A stretch of 64,000 bases of DNA from contig NC_088708.1 in NCBI RefSeq assembly GCF_963576615.1, positions 48,905,196 through 48,969,195 of the forward strand, given 5' to 3'. Source of the DNA: Watersipora subatra. Its lineage: Eukaryota; Bryozoa; Gymnolaemata; Cheilostomatida; Watersiporidae. The notes under the pieces are model-generated. The model saw only the letters and a list, made by a program, of their open reading frames with translations. It was not told the DNA's origin and made no database searches. Made by a program: the position numbers and the translations under genes. Of this stretch, positions 35,501-47,500 are shown in pieces; position 1 is the stretch's first letter, and each line of letters opens with the position of its first letter.

Positions 35501-38500
35501 GTAACCTTTTTTATATACACACTTCCACGTACTCATTGTTTATTTTTTCTCTTAATTTATTTGAACTGCATAAAAACACTTTTTTCATGATATGAAGTTT
35601 AAAAGTTAGATTGGTAAATGCTATATATGTGTAGGATTTTCTATCATGAGAATCTTGGGTAAGATTTGGTGAATTTGTCAAAGTTTTTCAAACATTCTCA
35701 AATTTTCGTTTGTCATAATACAACATCTCATCTATCTAAAACTTTAAAACCTTTTAAAATCAACCTATTGGTCCAAAGTATATTGACAATTTTGTGACGT
35801 CTCATCCGAACGCGAATGCATGCGACAAAAGGGCAACATGAGTCATAAGACACTAATCCCCTCGATAGCACAGCATGGTGTGACACCCTGTGTTTACTGA
35901 CTTGCAGGAATATAGTACACCGGCTTGATGTTTTGAACACTTCATTTCTCTTAGCTTGTCTCTTTTAATCAGTCATATTGTAATTATAATTATGACATTA
36001 CTGACTGTTGTTTTCGCCTTATTCTTTCTATTCTCTGCAAAGTTTTTAGTAACTTTTGCCTTCTTTCAATTTAGGTGGCATTTCTCTTAAGGGCCTATTT
36101 AAAATGACATAATTATGTTAGTTGCACCAGTAGAGTATTATACCAGGTGGCCCGCATAGCTGTTATAGTGCTTTATTCCCAAACCGATCTAAGTAAAATA
36201 CTGCTTAGTTGATGTATAGAGATTAACACCATCTCAAGTATTAAAATAAAAGAGATTTAATTCAAATAAAATTGCATCAGTATACAGATGCTATCAAACT
36301 GCGACAAAGCTATCTATATTTAATGAATAATATTTGAAATGATTTATTTTACTAATTCCATCAACTAAATATTAGTAACTATTCTTGTGACTGGCTAAAT
36401 TGTTGATAACTAACATTTGAGACACTTAATAAACATTTATAGAATATGAACAATAAATATTTACTAAGAGTAGTTGTAATCTGAGCCTTGGTGATATTTT
36501 AATATGTAGTGTCGGACTATTAATATTAACTAATAATAATATAACTAGTATTAATAATATTATTCTATATTTATAATGAATATAATAATTATCATTTAGC
36601 TAGTAAATGGTAATTTAAAGTTAAATAAACAATGAAGATAAGGCAATACATTACACCTTGTAAATATAAAATCTTGTTAGATATTGTATTTCAAAAATGC
36701 TATTCAATTTCATGTGAAAATAAAAACATTATAATTTCGACTTGACATATTAATAACCATATTGTTAAAACGAAGTGTTTTTTTTAATGTTTGCATTATC
36801 GTTATTTACTATCTTACCATTTACTATCTATCACGATCGTAATTTAGACGAAACTAACAAATGACAAGAGTATTTCAAAAGCACATTAGCCTAATCATTA
36901 GTGTAAGACAAGCGCATAGTTACCAGTATGTTATATAAAATCTTGATTTTAAATAAAAAATTTACTACCAGTCTAGGTATTTGCTTACAACGCAAATCGC
37001 TAATAGAAATGTAGTTATACGTACACTAAAAAGTAATGACTGTGACAATCATCCCTGCTCATACACATCCTTATCAGTATTACTATTTAAAAAGGCGTAA
37101 AGCGAGTCTATGTTATTGAAACGAACAGGACTAACTATGAACAGGCAACTAACTAAGATCTCTTCTACAATTATCTGTATATTCAATTTGGCAAATCAAG
37201 TATATAGGTCTTTTTTCATTCTTGAAGTTGAAGTTTGGGATAATTTCAAATTAGCCCTGAAGGGTGATAATCATAGTAGTTGAATTAGAGTGTCATATAG
37301 GATGCATCATGAGCTCATGAACTGCATCTTGTCTGTTTTGTATGAGGGCTCATGAAATCGTGTCATTATGTAAACATAATTGATCAAAACAATATTTTTA
37401 TATGAGCAAATATTTTGTTTGATCAATTATGGTTAGCAAAAGGTCGTCGCATAAACTTTGAGCAAAACAGCGATTTTAGCAAATAACTCGAAAATTAAAA
37501 ACTAGGACAAAAATGGCAATCAGTATAATAAAAATCACTCAACCAAACTCGCTGAAAAAGTTGCATCCTCAAGAATGTAACACTGTTTCTATTATTTTCC
37601 ATTCTATTTATGATTTTTACTGATAGTAAAGATATAAGCTTGCGTCTACATCTACTGTATATATATATTTCTCCAAGTATGTCATCGTCTTAGGATCTGA
37701 CTGTGATTTCGACTATAGCTATTAAAATTTTGATATTAAAATTCCGTGTTCTGTAGGATTTGAACTCACGACTAATGCATCAACGAGTTCCTTATTCGAA
37801 CAATCTACCATTGAGCTACAACAGCATATTACTCAAAAATGTTTTCATATACCGCATACCCCATGCGCATGCTAATTATTAAGCATTGCACCCACGCGTT
37901 ACGATGCCTATGTTCAGAAATATTTTGCGACCAAGTATATGCATGCGATGTTTTCTCGTCTTTTTTCGTTAGAGTTAGGTAATAGTTTATCTTGAACTTA
38001 AAATTTGGCGATTTTTGTACTGATTATATACGTTACTAAAAGACAAACGTTGCATCGACATTTTGTATTTTACATACTCGCTATTTATTTCACATCTACA
38101 TTTGTTTGCTCTCCTAATTTATTTCCGCTGCTCCGAAAACTTTTTCCCAGCCACGCTACGTTTTCTTGATTCCGATAATAGCGCATTAATTATAAGTATT
38201 TCCACGCTAAATGACTTGTTAATTGAAACTCTAAGAATTCTATTAATTCTATGAAATGATGTTTTTTCGTCTTCGCCGTATTAGAGCTAGTTTGTTTTTC
38301 TCAAAATGGCAATAATTTCTCCCAAAATTGAAATTTGGCGATTATATCTCAGTTCAGCGTCATCCGTTATAATAAAAATGGTTGGCAAACAGATGATAAA
38401 CAGTGATAGAATTTAAGTTGAAAGTTTACTAAAATGCATACGAAAACTTCTTTCAAGTATGTGTTTAATAACCTAAATTCATATAAGTAAGATTCAGCCT

Positions 38501-41500
38501 TTGTGTTACACGTCTGTCTTCAACGTAAGAACCCTGCACGAAAAACATTGTAATGTTACATTTTTTGCAGATCATACCCACAAAATGCACCAAAGTTATG
38601 TAGGTAACTATAGTTACTAAGGTTAACATATTGTTTCGTTACTATTTTTAATGATGATGATTTTGATAATTTCTGACAGGCAGTGATTGCATTAGATAAT
38701 TACTATGGGATTCTATACCACTAATTAATTACCACGGGGTTTCTATACCCAGTGGTCGTCTATACGATATTTTCACCTTATGATGCCAACACTAAAACAA
38801 ATTAAAATCATATAATCATATTACCAAATAATTTTTCACTGTAATCATAGCTAAATGAATTATATTTAATTATTACTTGCTAATGATTTCACATTTTCAT
38901 TTAAACACCTTTACAGTTTTATTTTTCCTCCCAATTTATTTCAACGAAACAGAAACACTTCTTTCATGATATGAGATTTAAAAGTTATAGTTGTTTAAAA
39001 AAGCTTGAAAACCTTTACAGCTGTTTTATTTTTCCTCTAAATTCATTTGAACTGCTTAGAATTATTTTCTTATGATATGAAACTTAAAAGTTAGAATGGT
39101 AAATGTATACGGTATGTTCAATAACAATTGATTTTCTGTGCAAGAACATTTTTATTACCCGGGCAACGGCGGGTAGTACAGCCAGTTGACTAATATAATA
39201 CATCGCGCGATTAAAATGACTAAATCAATGACACATCTCCAAAATGAAGTCTTTTAGCATTAAAAACTTGGCCAACCATTGCCATGAAATAAAGAGAGAA
39301 AACCGTGCTCACCTCAGTATTCATGATAGTCACAGTCTCGGCTATTATAACATAGAGAACTTCTTTTAAAGTGCGAATAAGGCTGCTATTGCCAGATGTG
39401 AGGCTAGGTGAGCTCTTTGGTGTGCCAAGAATAACAACCTCTTTGTCACACGCATATATTATCTTGAGTAGACATCTGATACAATCACCTCCTGTAGCAG
39501 AAATCAGAAACCAGTTTTACTAAGGCTGAGGAATTGGAACAGAAATGGCAAGTAAAAAACTACTTTACTCCCATACCAAATGTCTTTCTGAGATCTGAGG
39601 CTATGAAAATTATTTTGGTTTCATCCTACATGTAGTTAATACCTATCAGACAAGGTACAATCTGGAGAAAATTTAAATTACATATCAGGAAACCAGATAT
39701 GGCCAATGAAATGCCTAATTTAATTATGTGAAAATACAAAAAAAATTTTCAAATCTGAATATGTTTTCTAAATTTAGCATGGTAGAGGTTTTTTAGTCTT
39801 GGTGAAATTTTAATGAGGAAACCAAATGACGATGGTTAAAAATAGCGACTCCAATTTTACTGGAGGCAACAGCCCTAGTGCGCTGCCTAATAATGGAGAG
39901 AAGACGTATGTTATGTCTATTAGAGCTGATAATAAAAGAAATAGAGAAACTGGGATTACAAACCAGTTTAATCTACTAGATATAAAAGGTAAGACTGTCT
40001 ACCAGAGCTTCACAATATGGCGGTCATCCTTTGGTGGTGATGATTTTTAAGGTATACGATTAGAGGTAGACGGTAGAGGAGGAAATCGTATAAACGATAC
40101 GACAATGTAATGGTGATTTATCTCACATTTGGTGATTTTCAGAGTGAACGATACTAGAAGTAAAACGCTTAAGCCTTCTAGTCTTAAGATAAGCTCATTC
40201 CATGGCCTTCCACGCACACGGGCATCCATGGAATGTTTCCAATTGTCATGAACACAAAACAGTTTCTTTTTATGTTAAAATACACAAATAAATCTTATCA
40301 ACAATTTACAAGTATCTTTACATAATAATATAGCGATATATAGCGAATTATCTATAAATAGACGATCCACTATATATCGCAAATCGATATTGCAAATTTG
40401 CAATATCGAATCAAACCGTTTGGTGATTATTGGAAATCTTATGACTTTGTGGTAAGTTATGGTAGTTACCTCCTCATTACAACCTATTTACTTAAAACTG
40501 GAAACAATGATGATTGTTTTAGAAAATAGAAGTGATTGTAATTTTTACTCACAATTCACATTGGGGAATTAAATTAAGAAAGCTACACCTCAACTTATGG
40601 TGATTTCAGCATACAAATTTTTAGACAGATGATTAAAATCTTGAGCTAATAAAAGTGATACACATACAACATTCAAATTTTCTTAAAATATTGTTCTTGT
40701 TTACATAGTTTGATCCTACAGAAACAAATAATAAACATCATTGTTTTTTTATAATAATATTAGCTGTAAACAATCACAAGACACCCTATAAAACGACTAC
40801 ATAGAATATCTCTCTAACCACAGGAAATGAGGTAATGAACCTGAATAAAGAAGGCTGTAACCAGCAGGAGAGGATGTAAGCATTATATTCAACACAGATA
40901 CCGCTGATGCTACTCCAGCTGACCGAGATTCTGAAATAAACCAAGAAATATTTTCAAAATTGCACACTTTTAACATAAAAATATGAATTATACTTTCGCA
41001 CCCAAAAATTATGCATTATGAGAGTGTGTACAGCAATATGAATACAATCAACCCTCAACACACAGTCAATTCATTCGTATGTCAAAACGCGGTATGATAT
41101 TATTGCTATAAAAATACAGGGTGTTCGAGCCATAAAAAAAATACATATTTCAAATAACAATAGACAACATTAAAACAAATTTATTACATAAAACTAACAA
41201 AAAAGCTAAAGTGAAACACCTAGATTATATATATATATATATAAGTTTATATTTATATTAAGTTTATAGAAGAAAAATCTCTCTTTTAAGTTTTTATATA
41301 TATATATAACCAAATAAAAATTGTTATTCTTACTTTACCTCGAAGACATGTAAACAGAACTGTAGACTCGGCAATGCGTACTTACAGTGTTATAGTAAGT
41401 GGTTGAAATATGGGGTTTAACTTTCTCCAATTTATTCTAGTTTATAAGTTGATTTAAATATTACTTATTATTTTTATAACTTGGGTTTAATATTTAGTTT

Positions 41501-44500
41501 CATTATTTTTACTTATATAACTTCAATGTTTTGAGAAATTTCAAATGCTAACTAATGAAAATTACTTCCCATGTTCAGATGAATATTTTCAAAAATTTTA
41601 CGCCGCGTGAAAAAATGGCATGTATAGGTGATCTTAAATGGAGGTTTGATTGCGCATGTCAGGAAAGCTAAAAACAGTACCTTCCAAGTTGACTATCTCA
41701 TCTTCACAAATTTTAAGTAAGAATTCGACAAGAACATCTGCAATCGTCTCAACCTGGTCGACAATGGCTGAGACACCGCTAGTCTGTGTTGATATGAGCT
41801 GGAGACTATGCAGTAAACTATAGGTACCTTCCTCATTACTCAACCTGCAGTGTACAAAGAATTGCAAGCTACGCATGGCAAATGTTAAATCATATTGCCA
41901 ACTGCGCAGCCGCTGCTAGAAAAGGATGGGAGTAATGGGAAGCTGGTAAATAAACAATAATAATGGTGATATTAATATTAGCCCGTAAGATAATTAGTCA
42001 CAAAACTAACAAGTAACCCGAGAGACAAACAGCAATGTTGGCTACTAGCAACAACAACAAGCAAATCATCATGAAAAGGAGAAATCTTTACTATAGTTAG
42101 AGCTGATTCCGTTCGAAGCCACGAGTGTAGGTTGAAAAAAATACTGCATCCTTCTGGATTTGAACTAATGACTTTTAGCATGTTAAGCGAGCACCCTAAC
42201 AATTGCACCAGTCGATCGCTCAACAGGATTATAGAATAATTTTAGGCATGGTTTTTACACCTGATAATCTCTCACAACACCCTAGATTGCCACGGTTGGG
42301 AAAACAATTACGTCCAACATGATTTGAACTTGTCTTTACTATGATAAAAACCATGTCTGTCTGTTCGAAGCCAGGATTGAAAGTTGCAATAAAAGATTGC
42401 TTCACACAGGGTTCGAACTCCTTTCATTCAACTTGGTAGACCGACACTTCAACAACATTTGTGCAGATACTGTTCTTATTGTCTATCGACACACCTGACA
42501 ATCTCCCACGCAAGACAGCCAAAGTCGTAGTATATACAATAATTAACCAAAATAACTGACAGACTACACGGTAGTGGTGAAAAGAATGACTAAAACCGAT
42601 AAGTACGAACTATATACATGTATACTATACTAAGATACTACCGAGTAAGCAATCAGATAAATTGTCAGCTACTAGCAAACACACAGGCCTATAAATACCA
42701 AAGCATTGGTTACCCGAGCTGTTTGAGAGCTTCTATAATGGAAGTAACGAGCTGGACTGATGACCAACTGGCACAGAGAACATCTGAGAGATCCAAGAGG
42801 TTGTCTAGTAGATTGGCTGAGTTGGATATTAGATCCCCTACAATGAAAACACATATTTACACATTATACAGGGGATTGGACCCATTAACAGAACCACAGC
42901 TTCACACAAGTCGCTACTAATTTGAATGCAGATATTATGGAGTATTGAGACATGAATGTAAATTCATATGAATGACGACTCATCTGAACAAAGACTCGTA
43001 TGAATAAAGACTCGTATGAATAAAGACTCGTATGAATAAAGACTCGTATGAATAAAGAGTCGTATGAATAAAGAGTCGTATGAACGAAGACTCGTATGAA
43101 CGAAGACTCGTATGAACGAAGACTCGTATGAACGAAGACTCGTATGAACGAAGACTCGTATGAACGAAGACTCGTATGAACGAAGACTCGTATGAACGAA
43201 GACTCGCATGAATGAAGACTCGCATGAATGAAGACTCGTATGAATGAAGACTCGTAAGAATGAAGACTTGTATGAATGAAGACTCGTATGAATGAAGACT
43301 CGTATGAACGAAGACTCGTATGAACGAAGACTCGTATGAACGAAGACTCGCATGAATGAAGACTCGCATGAATGAAGACTCGTATGAATGAAGACTCGTA
43401 AGAATGAAGACTTGTATGAATGAAGACTCGTATGAATGAAGACTCGTATGAACGAAGACTCGTATGAACGAAGACTCGTATGAATGAAGACTCGTATGAA
43501 TGAAGACTCGTATGAATAAAGACTCGTATGAATGAAGACTCGTATGAATGAAGACTCGTATGAATGAAGACTCGTATGAATGAAGGCTCGTATGAATGAA
43601 GACTCGTATGAATGAAGACTCGTATGAATGAAGACTCGTATGAATGAAGACTCGTATGAATGAAGACTCATATGAATAAAGACTCGTATGAATAAAGACT
43701 CATATGAATAAAGACTCGTATGAACGAAGAATCATATGAATAAAGACCCGTATGAATAAAGACCCGTATGAATAAAGACTCGTATGAATGAAGACTCGTA
43801 TGAACGAAGACTCGTATGAATGAAGACTCGTATGAACGTAGACTCGTATGAACGAAGACTCGTATGAACGAAGACTCGTATGAATGAAAACTCGTATGAA
43901 TGAAGACTCGTATGAATGAAGACTCATATCAGAATGAAGACTTATATGAGTGCAACCTTCCATGAATGCAACCTTCTATGAATGCTGACTATTACGAATA
44001 CAAACTATTATGAACACCTGTAAATAAGCATGCATGATCACAAATTCACAGAGAACATGTATTCAGAGTGAAACTCCAAAATGTACTAATATTTGAAATA
44101 TTAATATTATAATATTTAGTACAATATGAAAATAATGTGGTATATATTATTTCCATATTATATTAGTACACTTATAAAAGTGTACTAATATAATATGGAA
44201 ATAACTACAAATGCGTAAGAATAGCGCAACTGTAGAACACATAAAGCTAATGATAAGACATAATTGTCAATGAGACAATTTATGCAAAAAATAGAAAACC
44301 CACAACAAACACTAATTCGATCAAGCCTGTGAGTGAACCATGATATAGCTGTCGTCTCCTAAATGCAACCATCTACTCCTCAATGTATCAGTTGTTATTA
44401 CCAGCCCACCTACATGTTCCTACACCTAAACAAATGGGTCACAATACTCACTGTTGACTGAGCTACTCAGTATGAATGCGATATTTTGGCAGTGCTGAGT

Positions 44501-47500
44501 GTCAGACCCCCACGCTTCTAACCATGTCTCTTGACACTTCTCGCTAGAGAGAACCGTGGAGAGAAATCTGGTGGCCTCAACCAGAGTTGGAGTGTCAGAG
44601 TTGGTGAGTAGGCGGAGTGAGATATCACTACAATTTTACATACCGGTCAATAACCAAAAAGAACAAATCTCTTGTTTTCTTGTGACTGAAGCGCGAGAAA
44701 GGGTCAAGAATATCAAAGATGGTACAAAGCAGAAATTGTTGGTATGAAAAAAAATTGCTGCGAGAAACCAGAACCGCGGTAAAAAAAGTGGTATTATGAA
44801 TGACTGTGGATAAGAAAACAACATTAGTGTGAAAGAGGAATTGTAAGCAGCAAGAAAGAATCAGTTTGTATAAAAAAAAATTTTCGAATATAAACTGTTC
44901 ATGTAGAAGAGGAATAGTGGATATGAAGAAGGAATCATGGGTATGAAAGAATTTAGCCTGTCTTGACAAACTGTAGTTTTGTGGAGTTGTCCCCCATTGA
45001 GCGGGGCGAGCAAAACAACAGCTTGTCACAAGATGCACTGCCCCTGACGCATCAGCTGCACCGAAAGGGAGTTGTTCTCTTCCGTCTATGTGGCTTGGCT
45101 GTGATGTTGTCGGTCGCTCCATTGGTAATCATAACGGATTTCACACAAAAATTTATGTAGAAAAAAATATATAACGTTAAACCAGAGACCAGTCTCTGTG
45201 GTAAACTTTAGTAAAACTTAAAATAAAACTGACTGAGCGCACAAATAACAACACGTTTAGTTGTTGTTGTTGCCTAATAAGTTCTTAAGTTCTACTAAAG
45301 TTTACCGCAGAGAATACCTTTTTTTTCTACATAAATTTTTGGGCGAAATCTGTTATGATTACCAATGGAGCGACCGACATAACATCGCAGCCAAGCCGCA
45401 TAGACAAAAAAGAACAAATCCCTTTCATTGCAGTTGATGCATCAGGTGCAGTGCGTCTTGTGACAAGCTGTTGTCTTGCTCGCCGCGCTTGCCGGGGGAC
45501 AACTCCACAAAAACGACAGTTTGTCAAGACAGGCTAGAAGGAATTATACATGTGAAGAAGAAATCATGGGTATGAAGAAAGAATTCTGGGTATGAAGAAA
45601 GAACTCCGGGTATGGAAAAAGAACTCTGGGTATGAAGACTGTATGGTGAATAGGAAAGAACTCTGGGTATGAAGACTGTATGGTGAATAGGGAAGAACTC
45701 TGGGTATGAAGACTGTATGGTGAATAGGAAAGAACTCTGGGTATGAAGACTGTATGGTGAATAGGAAAGAACTCTGGGTATGAAGACTGTATGGTGAATA
45801 GGAAAGAACTCTGGGTATGAAGACTGTATGGTGAATAGGAAAGAACTCTGGGTATGAAGACTGTATGGTGAATAGGGAAGAACTCTAAGTATGAAGACTG
45901 TATGGTGAATAGGAAAGAACTCTGGGTATGAAGACTGTATGGTGAATAGGAAAGAACTCTGGGTATGAAGACTGTATGGTGAATAGGAAAGAACTCTGGG
46001 TATGAAGACTGTATGGTGAATAGGAAAGAACTCTGGGTATGAAGACTGTATGGTGAATAGGAAAGAACTCTGGGTATGAAGACTGTATGGTGAATAGGAA
46101 AGAACTCTGGGTATGAAGACTGTATGGTGAATAGGAAAGAATAAGAATGTGAAAGAGGAATTAGAGATCGAGATGAGGAAAATATGATAAAAGTTTATAA
46201 GTTGTATTCAAAGCAGCATTCGTAAAGAAATAACAAACAACACTCCATGTTCACCAGCAACTAGGCACCTATAACCTATAGTCATGAAATATCTGATAGC
46301 ATTGGAAGTTCAGTAAGCAAAAAGGGATGAGCAAAAAGAAAACAGATCCAAAGAGTCTTACACAAGAGTCATGCAGTCAGCCATGCTTTCACAAACGCTT
46401 GTTGTACAGGCCATGTTTCCAAGTATTCCTACAGCAATCTCCTACAAAAGAAACCAACCTCTCTTCGTTGAACTGCCTAAAGAATTGCTCAACTAACTTC
46501 AGATAATTTTCAGACTAAGCAGGAGCACAAAACGTAATATAGAGATACATATACATGTAGGTGCACTGTGCATTTCCATGACCTACAGTAGCTCTCGGTG
46601 CTTCTGACTGGGTTATGACTTCGGAGAGCAATTCTACAGCCTTGTATTCCTGTAGCAGTTTAGCCACGTCCTCATCTGAGCTCATGTCCCAGAGCTGACA
46701 GAGTTCATCCTGCAGGTCATCATCTATGTTCATAATTCTGGTCTCTTCAGCTTTGTTCTCTTTGTCTGCTGATCCTGTATCATAATTACTAGCTAGCAGC
46801 CTGCATAGAGCTACATATTAGCTGTCCACATATTAATTATAGAGGTACTTCCTAGGAGCATGCATATGAATTGAGCTACTCATTAGGTTTCCACTTATTA
46901 ATAGAGGTACGCACTAGCTGTATATATATATATATATCAATAGAGCTACCCACTGGCTGCACGCTTAATAATCAGAGGTCATCACCAGCTGTATGCACCT
47001 GAATAGAGGTACTCAATAGCTGTATGCGTATTAATATACCTACACACTAGCTGTATGTATGCAGTAAATGTCCCTGCGACGTGAATAATCCGTTCCAGGA
47101 ACGTTTATGTTATAGACATTTCACGTTATACAAACAGTAAAATACATGTGAACTGCCTAATTATTTCCAAACTTATCCCTTTGGCCCATCAGAAAAGAAA
47201 AAAATTAAACTTAACTTTTTAATTTAATGACTGAAGCAATTGGGGTATCATTGGTTTGTATCGACAATTTGTTTCTCTTATCATTTACATCTAGTTTAGG
47301 ATCCATTTACTGTAATTTCGTATTACATTAAGGGGGCCACACACCTTCAATGGCAATTTAAATCACTTTTTTTGCCACAACACGGTCTGTGCTGCAAAGA
47401 AAAAATATATTCCATGTTTAAAATGAAGTCAAAGAAACGCAAGAGTAGAATAAAAGCAGCGTCTGTCTGTCCATCTGAAGTTATGGTTAGAGGTTAGGAT

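Larger units (their letters stand above)
32572..39312. other. SAAL1 intron 9, large and repeat-filled
   Basis: About 6.7 kb. It holds Helitron-like segments at 34905-35075 and 37655-39188 and an AT-rich tract near 36350-36620. A short near-duplication (GCAATAGGAGAAATGCAATA type) lies around 33030-33220. No coding exon supported. Confidence 0.6.
41845..42713. other. SAAL1 intron 6
   Basis: About 870 bp, largely made of two adjacent GTCTG/tRNA-like modules (42085-42300 and 42335-42535). Confidence 0.6.
42838..44451. other. SAAL1 intron 5
   Basis: About 1.6 kb, consisting mainly of the 16-bp minisatellite followed by an AT-rich hairpin region (44086-44204). Confidence 0.8.
44628..46361. other. 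SAAL1 intron 4
   Basis: About 1.7 kb occupied by short GGTATGAA-type units, a 586-bp palindromic element and a 37-bp tandem array. The frames on either strand here are repeat artefacts. Confidence 0.75.

Noticed and set aside
42964..43671. 235-residue minus-strand open frame rich in SFIRVFIHTSLHSYES
   Set aside because: It is a translation of the 16-bp minisatellite in an intron; every frame gives the same repeat and it has no start context or splice fit.
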